From Mycobacterium heidelbergense (GTDB lineage Bacteria; Actinomycetota; Actinomycetes; Mycobacteriales; Mycobacteriaceae), in contig NZ_AP022615.1 in assembly GCF_010730745.1 (NCBI RefSeq), positions 1,984,001 to 2,048,000 on the forward strand: DNA of 64,000 nt, in the 5' to 3' direction. The notes beneath the pieces were generated by a model. That model had not been told where the DNA came from. It made no database searches and saw nothing but the letters and a program-made list of their open reading frames with translations. Both the position numbers and the translations under genes were made by a program. Within the stretch, counting starts at the first letter, position 1; each line of letters begins with the position of its first letter. Positions 18,191 to 27,205 of the stretch are shown here, piece after piece.

Positions 18191-19293
18191 TGACTCAAAA
18201 TCCGGCGCCCGAGCCTTCCGATCGGTTCGCCCCCAAGGCCCGTGCCGCGTGGCAGTTCTTCCAGCAGATGATCACCGACGTCACCAAGGTCGTGACCGAG
18301 GACGCCCAATCCGAGCGGGAACTCCTCGAAGGGCTGCGGGTCATCGCCCGGGTGTCGTCGCTGTGCTCGCAAATGTCCGTCGAGGCCGACCCCGGTCGCC
18401 CGGCGTTCTTCGACATGTGCTCGGACACCAGGATGATCGGCGGACCCAATCCCGACGGCAACTACTTCCTGGCGATGATCCGCGGTGATCGGCGCTACCG
18501 GATCACCGGCACCCGCGGCGGCACCGCCTACCTCGGATTTCAGATCCTCGCCGGCACCGGCCTGACCCCGCGCCGAATGTCCAATTACGTTGGTGACGCG
18601 GACCTGGCGCTGAATTCCGGCGAATTCGCGCTGGTGCTCTCCGCCGAGGAGCCTGCCGATCTCGGTGGCGCGCAGTGGGTGCGGATTCCCGACGACGCGT
18701 CGTCGGTCGTCGTCCGCGAATACATCGGTGATCGCGGCTCCGAAGAGCCGGCCACCCTGCGGATCGAGGCACTCGACCCCGGCCCCGTGACCGCGCTGTC
18801 CGACGACGAGCTCGCCGAGCAGTTCACCGCGATGGCGTGGTCGCTGATGAAGCTCACCACGCTGCACCGCACCATCAAGCCCGAGCTGCTGGAGAGCCCG
18901 AACACGCTGCTGACGGCCGAGGCCGCCGATCTTGGCGCCGCCGACACCACCCCGGACAACCTGTACATGATGGGCACCTTCCGGCTCGATTGCGGCCAGG
19001 CGCTGGTGCTCGACATCGAGCCACCCGACACCCGGTACTGGAACGTCACGCTGGAGAGCATCTGGCACGAGTGCCTGGAGCCGCGCCGACGGCACAGTTC
19101 GGTGACCAATCGCGCGGTTCGGCCGGACGCGGACGGCCGGGTGCGCATCGCGATCTCCGCGCAGGACTTCGGGTTTGGCCATTGGCTCGACACCGGTGGC
19201 CGGCATCGCGGATTCGTCGTCGTGCGCTGGCTGGACAACCCCCGCCCGCCCGACGTCAAGGTTTCGATCCGCGAGCGTCAGGAGTCGGCGTGA
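18190..19293 (+). CDS. DUF1214-domain protein
   Basis: The 367-residue protein has a C-terminal DUF1214 signature: DTRYWNVTLESIWHECLEP, PDADGRVRIAISAQD and HWLDTGGRHRGFVVVRW. The biochemical role of the domain is not established. An N-terminal helical part (residues 10-60) precedes beta-rich sequence. It is coupled by a GTGA overlap to the sulfotransferase-like gene, a pairing that suggests the two act on one substrate. An inverted repeat at the start codon points to specific repression. Confidence 0.75.
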   Translation: MTQNPAPEPSDRFAPKARAAWQFFQQMITDVTKVVTEDAQSERELLEGLRVIARVSSLCSQMSVEADPGRPAFFDMCSDTRMIGGPNPDGNYFLAMIRGDRRYRITGTRGGTAYLGFQILAGTGLTPRRMSNYVGDADLALNSGEFALVLSAEEPADLGGAQWVRIPDDASSVVVREYIGDRGSEEPATLRIEALDPGPVTALSDDELAEQFTAMAWSLMKLTTLHRTIKPELLESPNTLLTAEAADLGAADTTPDNLYMMGTFRLDCGQALVLDIEPPDTRYWNVTLESIWHECLEPRRRHSSVTNRAVRPDADGRVRIAISAQDFGFGHWLDTGGRHRGFVVVRWLDNPRPPDVKVSIRERQESA

Positions 19294-20462
19294 CGCTGCA
19301 GGAGCGGTTCAACCCGGAACGCCTCATCGCCGTGGCCTGTGAGGAAGCCGGCAGCGACGACTTCGGCGAGGAGGGCTGGCGGGACGGGCTGCGGCGTGTC
19401 ACCGACGGCCTGGTCAACGATGCGCGACTATCGGCGATCGGCGTGGAGATCGCTTACCTCGACATCATCCGCGCCCTGAAGAACCGGCTCGGTGTGATCG
19501 CCTGGCGCAAGCAACATCCCGAAATCGCCGGCAAGCCAATCACTTCGCCGATCTTCATCGTCGGCCAACCGCGCACCGGTACCACGATCCTCTACGACCT
19601 CCTGGCCCAGGATCCGGACCTCCGCGCCCCGCTGACCTGGGAGGTCGACGCGCCCTGCCCGGTCCCGCAGCCCGAGGCCTATCACACCGATCCGCGCATC
19701 GCGCAAACGCAGGCCGGCATCGAACTCTCCGAACAGATCATCCCCGGATTCCTGGCCTTTCACCCGATGGGCGCCCTCGTCGGCCAGGAGTGCGTCCGCA
19801 TCACCGCCAGCGAATTCACCAGCATGATCTTTTCGGTGCAGTACCGCCTGCCGAGTTACTACCGCTGGCTGCTGTACGACGCGGACCACACCGGCGCCTA
19901 CCGGTTTCATCGAATCTTCCTGCAGCACCTTCAGTCTGGCGTGCCCGGGCAGTGGCTGCTCAAGTCGCCGGCACACCTGTGGCAGCTCGACAAGCTACTC
20001 GCCGAATACCCCGACGCGTTGATCGTGCAGACGCACCGCGATCCGCTCAATGTCATCTCGTCGATCGCCGCACTGACCCACCACTTGCGGAGGATGGGCA
20101 GCGACGAGTCGAACATCGCGGAGTGCGCGGCCCAGTCCTATGAAGAAATCGTCGTCGGCCTCGACCGCGGGATGACGCTGCGCGACGGTGGCGCCGTCCC
20201 GGCGGGGCGGGTGATCGACGTGCAGTTCGCGGATTTCATGAAGGACCCCTGGAGCACGATCGGGGGCATCTACCAGAAGCTGGGCCGCGAGCTACGACCC
20301 GACACCGAGGCGAAGATGCGCGACTTCCTGGCCGCCCATCCTTCGGATGGCGGACGCGGGCGCTACACCTGGTCGGACACCGGCCTGGACGCCGGCGAGG
20401 TTCGCGACCGAGTGCGTGCGTATCAGGAGCGCTACGCCGTACCGACCGAGGACCCGCGCTAA
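19290..20462 (+). CDS. Sulfotransferase-family protein
   Basis: The 390-residue protein carries the PAPS 5'-phosphosulfate loop in PIFIVGQPRTGTTILYDLLA and a 3'-phosphate region around LIVQTHRDPLNVISSIAAL. Mycobacteria have a large expansion of such Stf-like proteins, acting on lipids or other small hydroxyl compounds. GTG 19290 overlaps the upstream TGA by 4 nt, so the gene is coupled to DUF1214. A longer frame from 18837 is an artefact of the overlapping upstream gene. Substrate unknown. Confidence 0.8.
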   Translation: MTLQERFNPERLIAVACEEAGSDDFGEEGWRDGLRRVTDGLVNDARLSAIGVEIAYLDIIRALKNRLGVIAWRKQHPEIAGKPITSPIFIVGQPRTGTTILYDLLAQDPDLRAPLTWEVDAPCPVPQPEAYHTDPRIAQTQAGIELSEQIIPGFLAFHPMGALVGQECVRITASEFTSMIFSVQYRLPSYYRWLLYDADHTGAYRFHRIFLQHLQSGVPGQWLLKSPAHLWQLDKLLAEYPDALIVQTHRDPLNVISSIAALTHHLRRMGSDESNIAECAAQSYEEIVVGLDRGMTLRDGGAVPAGRVIDVQFADFMKDPWSTIGGIYQKLGRELRPDTEAKMRDFLAAHPSDGGRGRYTWSDTGLDAGEVRDRVRAYQERYAVPTEDPR

Positions 20463-20542
20463 CCGGCCGCACAAGGATCTCGAAATCCACGCTAGCGTGG
20501 GAAAGTTCGAGTAGACCGCACGCCCGCGTCGATCTCGACACG

Positions 20543-20959
20543 TCAGTCGGCGGGCTCGTAGCGCAGCATCGTGACGTCGTGTTCCGGATAGTCGAAGAAC
20601 ACCGGCCGCACCCGCATCCCGATCCTCAGATCGACCGGATCGACATTCACCATCTCGGTGGAAAACCTTGGCCCCTCGTCCCATTCGACGATGGCGAGCA
20701 GCTGCGGAACGGCGTCGGCGAAGTGCGGGCTGACCGGCCTGCGGGCCACGGTGTAGGAGTACAACGTCCCCATGCCCGAGATCTCGCGCCACTCCAGGTC
20801 GTCGGCCAGGGTGCGTGGCGCGCGTACCCGGGGGTAGAACACATAGCTCTGCGACGACGGTGAGTACTGGATGACGATGCGGTGCTCGGCCAGCGCATCC
20901 CAAAAGGGCGTTGTGGTGGGCGTCTTGACGGGCATCGGACGTTCGAAGTTGATAGCCAT
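20543..20959 (-). CDS. DUF35 OB-fold protein lacking the zinc ribbon
   Basis: The 138-residue protein has the DUF35 OB-fold part (GTLYSYTVARRPVSPHFADA and RIGMRVRPVFFDYPEHDVT). It contains no cysteine at all; the region that should hold the Zn ribbon reads VIQYSPSSQSYVFYPRVRAP. It lies 15 bp downstream of a thiolase gene and presumably forms its partner subunit, as in Ltp2-DUF35 complexes. Loss of the ribbon may change how it binds its thiolase partner or CoA. Confidence 0.75.
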   Translation of the reverse strand: MAINFERPMPVKTPTTTPFWDALAEHRIVIQYSPSSQSYVFYPRVRAPRTLADDLEWREISGMGTLYSYTVARRPVSPHFADAVPQLLAIVEWDEGPRFSTEMVNVDPVDLRIGMRVRPVFFDYPEHDVTMLRYEPAD

Positions 20960-20974
20960 CGTGTTTTCTTTCGT

Positions 20975-22183
20975 TCAGTCGCCCTGGAGGATGAGCGTTG
21001 TCTGCTCGGACAGGATTCCGCCGTTGCCGGACACGAAGGCACGGTTGCAATCGGCGACCTGGGCCGCACCCGCACGGCCCATGATCTGGCGGGTGGCGTC
21101 GCAGACGTGATGCATTCCGCCCGCCAATCCCGCTTGGCCGAAGCCGAGTTGGCCGCCGGCGGTGTTGAGCGGGAAGTCGCCGCGGAAGGTCAGGTCGTGG
21201 TTCGCGACGAAATCCAGGCCCTTGCCCTTCTCGCAGAAACCCGCATCTTCCAGCGAGAGCATCACGGTGATGGTGTAGCAGTCGTAGATCGACACCATGT
21301 CCATCTGGTCTCGGGTCAGATCGGTCATGGCGAACGCGGTGTCGGCCGCGGCGGCAATGGGCGTGTTCAGCAGGTCCTCGGCGTAGGTCGGAGTCTTGAA
21401 CGGCACGTGCTCACCGAAACCCCTGATCCACACCGGACGATGGCGGGCCCGTTTGGCGATGTCGGCGTTGGCGACGACGACGGCGGCGCCACCGACGCAG
21501 GGCATGACGATCTCCAGCATGTGCAGCGGGTCGGCGATGACGGGGCTGGCCAGGACGTCGTCGACGGTGAGCGGCTTGTCTTTCCAGATCGCGCCTTCGG
21601 TGTGGTTGGCGTTGACCCGCTGGTCGACCACGATCTTGGCCATCGCCCGCTCGTCGTAACCGTAGACCGCCGCGTAGCGCTGGGCCACCTGGCCATACGG
21701 TCCGTTCTGGCCCAGGTTGCCGTAGGGGATCTCGAATTCGGCTTGCGGAGAGCCGAACTGGTTGCTCGACGATCCGAAGAACATCGCGTCCACGATGGGT
21801 CTGGGCCTCTTCTTGGACGAGGGTGTGATGTATCGGGCGGGCAGTGCGCACAGGACGGCGTCGCAGATGCCGAGTTCGATGGCGGCGGCCGCCCGCCACA
21901 CCATGGCCGCGGCGGTGGCTCCCCCGAGATCCACCAACTCGGCGAACCTTGCTCCTATTCCCAGGTATTCGGCGATCGTGGAGGGTACGAAAATCTGCGA
22001 CTCAGCCAGGTGCGAGGCCGCGATGCCGTTGACGACGTCGCCCGGTAGCCCCGCATCCTCGAGTGCGGCGGCGGCGAGTTCCGCCCACTGTTCGAGGACG
22101 AACGGCGCGGGCGATGCCTTGTTGAGCCGTTCGGGTGCAAGCTCCACGTACCCGACGATCGCCGCCTCTCCGCGTAATCCCAT
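20975..22183 (-). CDS. Thiolase-family protein (Ltp/acetyl-CoA acetyltransferase-like)
   Basis: The 402-residue protein has the thiolase fold, with AAIVGYVELAPERLNK at the start, VDQRVNANHTEG, MVSIYDCYTITVMLSLEDAG and the C-terminal FVSGNGGILSEQTTLIL. It is a second thiolase-plus-DUF35 pair in this region, again likely an aldolase or thiolase on branched or side-chain acyl-CoA. It sits between an acyl-CoA dehydrogenase and a DUF35 gene, giving a compact beta-oxidation-like module under the TetR repeat at 24516. Confidence 0.8.
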   Translation of the reverse strand: MGLRGEAAIVGYVELAPERLNKASPAPFVLEQWAELAAAALEDAGLPGDVVNGIAASHLAESQIFVPSTIAEYLGIGARFAELVDLGGATAAAMVWRAAAAIELGICDAVLCALPARYITPSSKKRPRPIVDAMFFGSSSNQFGSPQAEFEIPYGNLGQNGPYGQVAQRYAAVYGYDERAMAKIVVDQRVNANHTEGAIWKDKPLTVDDVLASPVIADPLHMLEIVMPCVGGAAVVVANADIAKRARHRPVWIRGFGEHVPFKTPTYAEDLLNTPIAAAADTAFAMTDLTRDQMDMVSIYDCYTITVMLSLEDAGFCEKGKGLDFVANHDLTFRGDFPLNTAGGQLGFGQAGLAGGMHHVCDATRQIMGRAGAAQVADCNRAFVSGNGGILSEQTTLILQGD

Positions 22184-22216
22184 GTCGTGTCCTCATTCTC
22201 GGGGTCTAGGACGTTT

Positions 22217-24442
22217 TCACTTGCGAGGCAGGCCGAGGATCATCTGGGCGATGATGTTCAGCTGGATCTCCCGGGTGCCGCCGCCGATCAGCTCGGCGGG
22301 CAGGTGCAGGTACGGCTGCACGACCGCGGGGTCCGAGTCGGCAACCATCGCCGTCCGCCCGGTCAACTGCAGGGTGGCCCGGAAGGTGCGCCGCAGCAGC
22401 ACGTTCATCGCCACCTTGGCGATGCTCGACGCCGGGCCGGACGCCTGGCCGTCAAGCAGCCGGATGGTTTCCCGCACGCCGAGGGCCTTGATGGCGTTGG
22501 TATATGCGTCGACCTCGCCGAGCGCACGCAGTGCGTCGTCGCGATCCGGTCCGGGTTGCCCCGCGAGCGCCCGCAGCGCGGCCGCCCTGTCGAACTTGAC
22601 GTAGCCGCTGATGGCCGAACGCTCCTCGGCCATGGTGGCGATCGCGAGGTTCCAACCGTCGGTCGGGTCTGAGAGCAGCATGTCGTCGGGCACGAACACG
22701 TCGTTGAGGAAGACCTCGTTGAAATGTGCGTCACCGGTGGCGGTCTTGATCGGCTGGATTTCTATCCCGGGCGATCGCATATCGAGGATGAAGTAGCCGA
22801 TGCCGCGGTGCTTGCTCGCGGCGGGATCGGTGCGGGCCAGCAGCGCACCGAAGTCCGCCCGGTGCGCCGCCGACGTCCAGATCTTGTGCCCGGTGATGCT
22901 CCAGCCGCCGTCGACCTTGGTTGCCCGGGTCGCCAGCGCGGCGAGATCGGAGCCGGCTCCCGGCTCGCTGAACAGCTGGCACCAGGCGATTTCGCCACGC
23001 TGGGTCGGTGGGATCAGCTTTTCCTGCAGCGCTTTTGGCGCGGCGCGCAGCACCGACGGCAGGATCCATTCGGCGATGCCCAGCGAGGGCCGGACCAGCG
23101 CGCGTCGCTTGTCGAATTCCTCGTCGATGATGAGCTGCTGCAGCGGGCCGGCGCCGACTCCCCACGGCGGCGGCCAGTGCGGCGCGATCAGACCGGCCTC
23201 GGCGATCCATGTCCGTTGCGGCCCGGTTTCGAAGTATTCGTAGTCGCCCTGCCGACCCGGCCGGTCGTTGCGCAGATTCACAGCAGCATCGAGGATCTCG
23301 GCCACCCGCGAGCGGAACTCCGATTCCGCGTCGCCGAGATTGACCGACACGTCGCGCTGCCGGGTGCGCGTCAGCTCCCCCAGGCGCCGGGCCCAACGAT
23401 TCGCCGGTCCGATTGACGCGGCCAGGCCCGTGGCCCGCCGCCAATACAGGTGCAGGTCGTGCTCCCAGGTGAAGCCGATGGCGCCGAACATCGTGAGCGA
23501 ATCGAGCACCAAGTCCGGTATCGGCGAGATCGCGATCACGGCGGCGCCGGCCGCGGCGAGTCGGTGCTGGTCGAGCGATTCGTCGACGGCGCGTACCGCA
23601 TCCCAGGCCGCCGCGGTCGCCAATTCGCTGTTCACCAACAGCATCGCCGCGTTGTGCTGCAATGCCTGAAAAGTCCCGATCACCTTGCCGAACTGCTCCC
23701 GGGTGCGCAGATGCGCCGTGACCACCTCGACGCACCACTGCGCGATACCCGCCGTCGTGCTGGCCACGAGTCCCAGGGCGACGCATGCCGCGCGCTCGGG
23801 GTCGATTCCGGTGAGCACATCGCGCTCGCCCATGCAGTACTCGGCAAGCCGCAGGATCCCGACGTCGGCGACGAGGTCGGTGCCGTTGACAGATTCGACT
23901 GTCGCCGCGGGGTTTCCGGTGTCTATCAGCGCCCAGACCACGTCGCCGTCCTGACCGCGGGCGCCGACGAGCATCACCCGCGCCGCGCAAGCGCCCATCG
24001 TGACGCCCGACGCGCCGGTGACCAGCCATCGCGGGCCGTCGGCGCGCGCGACAAAGTCACCGTTGTCCGGAAGGACGACCGCCGCGGGTACGCCCGAGGC
24101 GAGGTCGCGCAGCAGCGCTTCGGCCGTTGGCGCGGTGTCCGCGAGCAGCGCGACGGCTCCCGTCGTCACCGTCGGAAGCAGCGGCCCGGGTAACAGCGCC
24201 TTGCCGGCCGACTCCAGGACGCACGCGGCGTCGACCAGCCGCCCGCCCTGGCCGCCGAGGCGTTCGGGCAGGTGCACGGCGTGAAAGCCGTTGGCGACCA
24301 GCGCGTCCCACCACCCGGGAAGCCTGCCGGCCGCTAGCGCATCGAACTCGTCGCGCGTCGACGAGATCGGGGCGTGCCGGCCGGCGAACCGCCCGACGGC
24401 GTCGCTGAGATCCTGCTGCTCCGGGGTCAGTCCCAGCGTCAT
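22217..24442 (-). CDS. Acyl-CoA dehydrogenase, two-module fusion (FadE34-like architecture)
   Basis: The 741-residue protein is a head-to-tail fusion of two acyl-CoA dehydrogenase modules. The first starts at LTPEQQDLSDAVGRFAGRHA and includes RTREQFGKVIGTFQALQH. The second contains QLFSEPGAGSDLAALATRAT, GHKIWTSAAHRADFGALLAR and the final GGGTREIQLNIIAQMILGL. The layout is like mycobacterial FadE34, in which alpha and beta subunits of a side-chain acyl-CoA dehydrogenase are fused. It oxidises an acyl-CoA using FAD. It is the first gene of the operon divergent from the TetR gene. Confidence 0.85.
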   Translation of the reverse strand: MTLGLTPEQQDLSDAVGRFAGRHAPISSTRDEFDALAAGRLPGWWDALVANGFHAVHLPERLGGQGGRLVDAACVLESAGKALLPGPLLPTVTTGAVALLADTAPTAEALLRDLASGVPAAVVLPDNGDFVARADGPRWLVTGASGVTMGACAARVMLVGARGQDGDVVWALIDTGNPAATVESVNGTDLVADVGILRLAEYCMGERDVLTGIDPERAACVALGLVASTTAGIAQWCVEVVTAHLRTREQFGKVIGTFQALQHNAAMLLVNSELATAAAWDAVRAVDESLDQHRLAAAGAAVIAISPIPDLVLDSLTMFGAIGFTWEHDLHLYWRRATGLAASIGPANRWARRLGELTRTRQRDVSVNLGDAESEFRSRVAEILDAAVNLRNDRPGRQGDYEYFETGPQRTWIAEAGLIAPHWPPPWGVGAGPLQQLIIDEEFDKRRALVRPSLGIAEWILPSVLRAAPKALQEKLIPPTQRGEIAWCQLFSEPGAGSDLAALATRATKVDGGWSITGHKIWTSAAHRADFGALLARTDPAASKHRGIGYFILDMRSPGIEIQPIKTATGDAHFNEVFLNDVFVPDDMLLSDPTDGWNLAIATMAEERSAISGYVKFDRAAALRALAGQPGPDRDDALRALGEVDAYTNAIKALGVRETIRLLDGQASGPASSIAKVAMNVLLRRTFRATLQLTGRTAMVADSDPAVVQPYLHLPAELIGGGTREIQLNIIAQMILGLPRK

Positions 24443-24515
24443 GGCTTGATCATGAGGGGAGCCGAGATGTGGCGAACGCGGGCTTCGGCCGCACGGACTG
24501 ATATCCTTCCGTCTT

Positions 24516-24539
24516 ACAAGACGAACCGTCTCGTCTTGT
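24516..24539. promoter_or_regulatory. Perfect inverted repeat, probable TetR operator
   Basis: Arms ACAAGACGA and TCGTCTTGT are exactly complementary around a 6-nt centre, with a second overlapping AGACG/CGTCT pair. The site lies between the acyl-CoA dehydrogenase operon and the TetR gene and could control both. Confidence 0.75.
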
Positions 24540-24614
24540 GGCAGATTACGGGGCGGGTCAGGATATGTAAAGCGCGCTCGATCCTGAGGGACTTTGAGAA
24601 GCGAGGATCACCAG

Positions 24615-25190
24615 ATGCCAACCGATCTCGCGCCGCGGCGCCGCAGCGAGAAGTCGCGTACCGCGATCGTCACCGCCACGCGCGAACTGCTTCTCGAGCG
24701 CGGATTCGATGGTTTGACCATCGAGGCGGTCGCCGCGCGGGCAGGCGTGGGAAAGCAGACCATCTATCGCTGGTGGCCCAGCCGCCCCGCGCTCGTCGCC
24801 GACGTCATGCTCGAAGACGCCGACCGGATCCTGGCCTCGGTGAACCGCACCGACGACTTGGCCGCCGACCTCGTCGGGTGGGTGCGCAAACTCACCGCAA
24901 GCCTGATGACGGCCCGCGGCTCGGCCATGCTGCGAACCCTGACCGTCGCGGGCATGGAGCACCGGGAAACGGCCGTCAAACTACGCGCCGGCTTCAGTTC
25001 GCCGCTGCACGACAGCGTTCGGAGCCGGCTTCTCGCCGATGGCATCGACGAGGTCACCGCCGACTCGGCCGCGGATGCCATCGTCGGCGGCGTGGTATAT
25101 CCGATCCTGTCTGGCGCGCAGCCCTATTCGCGGAGGCGAGCCGAACTGACCACCCGGATCATCGTCGAGGCGCTGGCCCGTCGACACTGA
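24615..25190 (+). CDS. TetR-family transcriptional regulator
   Basis: The 191-residue protein has the helix-turn-helix TAIVTATRELLLERGFDGLT, then GVGKQTIYRWWPSRPALV, and a helical ligand domain. ATG 24615 is chosen over an upstream TTG because GCGAGGA lies 8 nt away. It is divergent from the acyl-CoA dehydrogenase/thiolase/DUF35 operon, and the intervening perfect repeat marks it as that operon's likely repressor, probably relieved by an acyl-CoA intermediate. Confidence 0.9.
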   Translation: MPTDLAPRRRSEKSRTAIVTATRELLLERGFDGLTIEAVAARAGVGKQTIYRWWPSRPALVADVMLEDADRILASVNRTDDLAADLVGWVRKLTASLMTARGSAMLRTLTVAGMEHRETAVKLRAGFSSPLHDSVRSRLLADGIDEVTADSAADAIVGGVVYPILSGAQPYSRRRAELTTRIIVEALARRH

Positions 25191-25253
25191 CAACCCACCG
25201 GTTTGGGCCGGGACCGGGAGCACGAATCCGCGACGGTGTCGCCGGTCCTTCGG

Positions 25254-26927
25254 TCAGTCACGGGTGAGTCGGCGGTGGGTGACCCGGTGCGGGCGGGCGG
25301 CTTCGGGACCGAGCCTGGCGATCTTGTTTTGTTCGTATCCGGCGTAATTTCCCTCGAACCAATGCCATTGCGCGGGATGGCTTTCGGTGCCTTCCCAGGC
25401 CAGGATGTGGGTGGCGACGCGGTCGAGGAACCAGCGGTCGTGCGCGGTGACGACGACACAACCGGGAAATTCGATAATGGCGTTCTCCAGTGACGCAAGG
25501 GTTTCGGTGTCCAGGTCGTTGGTCGGCTCGTCCAGTAGCAGCACGTTGCCCCCCTGTTTCAGGGTGAGCGCCAAGTTGAGTCTGTTGCGTTCCCCACCGG
25601 AGAACAGGCGCGCGGGCTTCTGCTGATCGGGGCCCTTGAAGCCGAACGCGGCGATGTACGCACGCGACGGCACCTGTACCGACCCGATATGCAACACGTC
25701 GTCGCCGCCCGAGACGACCTCCCACGCGGTCCGGTCGGGATCGATGTGCGCGCGGTTCTGGTCGACGTAGGCGATGCGTACCGTCTCACCGACCCGGATC
25801 GTTCCGGTGTCGGGCTCCTCGTTGGCGGTGAGCATCTGGAACAGGGTGGTCTTACCCACACCGTTGGGTCCGATGACGCCAACGATTCCGTTGCGCGGCA
25901 AAGAAAACGACAGATCGCTGAACAGTTCGCGGTCACCGAACGCCTTGCTCACATGGTCAACCTCGATCACCAGACTGCCCAGTCGTGGGCCAGGCGGAAT
26001 ATGGATCTCGTCGAAGTCCAGTCGCCGGGTATTGGCCGCCTCCGCCGCCATCTCCTCGTAGCGACGCAGCCTCGCGCTGCTCTTCGCCTGGCGCGCCGTG
26101 GATCCGGAGCGAATCCATTCCAGCTCGCGCTGCAACTGCCGCAGTCGCCTGGCGTCCTTGCGGCCCTCCACCCGCAGGCGCGCGGCCTTGGTGTCCAGGT
26201 ATGTGGCGTAGTTGCCCTGGTACGGGTAGGCGTGGCCCCGATCGAGCTCGAGAATCCACCCCGCGACATTGTCCAGGAAATAACGGTCGTGCGTGACCGC
26301 CACGACCGTTCCCGGATAGCCGGCCAGATGCTGCTCGAGCCATTGCACGCTTTCGGCGTCGAGATGATTGGTCGGCTCATCGAGCAGCAACAGGTCCGGT
26401 TGCTGTAACAGCAGGCGGCACAACGCTACCCGGCGCCGCTCCCCGCCGGACAGGTCCTTGACGTCGGTGTCGGGTGGTGGGCAGCGTAACGCATCCATCG
26501 CCTGCTCCAGACGAGCGTCGAGATCCCATCCATCCCGGAGGTCCAATTGTTCTTGCAGTGCCCCCATTTCGGCCATCAACTCGTCGCCGGCCGCGTCGGC
26601 CAGACGAGTGGTGATCTCGCCGTAGCGGGCGAGCAAGGCCTCCGTATCGGCGACGGCCGCACGAATATTGCCCAGCACGGTGCGAGTCTCGTCCAACGCC
26701 GGCTCCTGTGCTAGCAGCCCGACGGACACGTCCGGCGCCAGCCGCGCGTCCCCGTTCGATGGCCGCTCAAGTCCGGCCATAAGCCGCAGCAGCGTCGACT
26801 TTCCGGCGCCGTTGGGGCCAACCACTCCGATCTTGGCGCCCGGCAAAAACGACAACGTGACGTCGTCCAGGATCACCTTCTCGCCGCGCACCACACGCGC
26901 CCGGCTCAGCTGATAAATCCACTGCAC
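25254..26927 (-). CDS. ABC-F ATPase, EttA-like paralogue
   Basis: The 557-residue protein has two ABC domains without membrane segments: Walker A GPNGAGKST and GPNGVGKTT, signatures LSGGERRRVALCRLL and FSGGERNRLNLAL, and the linker region between. The end GNYAGYEQNKIARLGPEAA is EttA-like. EttA binds the ribosomal E site and gates translation by ATP/ADP ratio; other ABC-F proteins give antibiotic resistance. The start (MQWIYQLSRARVVRGEK) differs from the housekeeping EttA as I know it, so this looks like an extra copy. A variant fluoride-riboswitch-like leader precedes GTG 26927. Confidence 0.85.
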   Translation of the reverse strand: MQWIYQLSRARVVRGEKVILDDVTLSFLPGAKIGVVGPNGAGKSTLLRLMAGLERPSNGDARLAPDVSVGLLAQEPALDETRTVLGNIRAAVADTEALLARYGEITTRLADAAGDELMAEMGALQEQLDLRDGWDLDARLEQAMDALRCPPPDTDVKDLSGGERRRVALCRLLLQQPDLLLLDEPTNHLDAESVQWLEQHLAGYPGTVVAVTHDRYFLDNVAGWILELDRGHAYPYQGNYATYLDTKAARLRVEGRKDARRLRQLQRELEWIRSGSTARQAKSSARLRRYEEMAAEAANTRRLDFDEIHIPPGPRLGSLVIEVDHVSKAFGDRELFSDLSFSLPRNGIVGVIGPNGVGKTTLFQMLTANEEPDTGTIRVGETVRIAYVDQNRAHIDPDRTAWEVVSGGDDVLHIGSVQVPSRAYIAAFGFKGPDQQKPARLFSGGERNRLNLALTLKQGGNVLLLDEPTNDLDTETLASLENAIIEFPGCVVVTAHDRWFLDRVATHILAWEGTESHPAQWHWFEGNYAGYEQNKIARLGPEAARPHRVTHRRLTRD

Positions 26928-26956
26928 AACGGCCTCGCTCTACGGATTGATGCTCG

Positions 26957-27023
26957 TCCGCAGGGACCATCGGCGGCCGCCCAATCATGTGGGCCGCGGT
27001 TGGGTGGCGAGTCCCACCGCCAA
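26957..27023 (-). promoter_or_regulatory. Fluoride-riboswitch-like aptamer 1 (G6-C38 variant) before the ABC-F gene
   Basis: Read on the minus strand: stem GGCG/CGCC with loop GTGGGACT, then AACCGC, a second stem GCGGCC/GGCCGC, junction GCCGATGG, and GGTCCC that pairs with loop GGGACT. The canonical GATG loop is GGTG here and the junction U38 is C, a compensatory pair. The aptamer end CTGCGGA can pair with TCCGTAG (26940-26946), just ahead of the RBS for GTG 26927. A TAGGCT -10-like box lies at 27034-27039. Confidence 0.65.
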
Positions 27024-27097
27024 CAACGTTTCAAGCCTAGCCGGTCACAACGCGCTTCTGCTACTGTCAAAAGCAGTCGCGATACATGGCTTCGCGG

Positions 27098-27152
27098 CCG
27101 GCGATGAAGCTCCGCCGCCTTTCGCGCCGTCCGGCGCTGATGGCTTCTACCC
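27098..27152 (+). promoter_or_regulatory. Fluoride riboswitch aptamer 2
   Basis: Stem CGGCG/CGCCG encloses the ATGAAGCTC loop. The second stem GCGCC/GGCGC leads into CTGATGGCTTCTACC. Loop GAAGCT pairs with GGCTTC as the pseudoknot. The 3' strand GGCTTCTACC (27142-27151) can instead pair, with one mismatch, with GGGAGGAGCC (27196-27205), which is the RBS of the gene starting at 27206. Fluoride binding should therefore free the RBS. Confidence 0.75.
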
Positions 27153-27205
27153 CGCACCACGCGCTGTTCGCGGACGCGTGTCTTCGTTGAAGCGAGGGAG
27201 GAGCC

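Noticed and set aside
18837..19289. Longer N-terminal extension of the sulfotransferase-like protein
   Set aside because: It lies wholly inside the DUF1214 gene in another frame; GTG 19290 overlapping the TGA is the natural coupled start.
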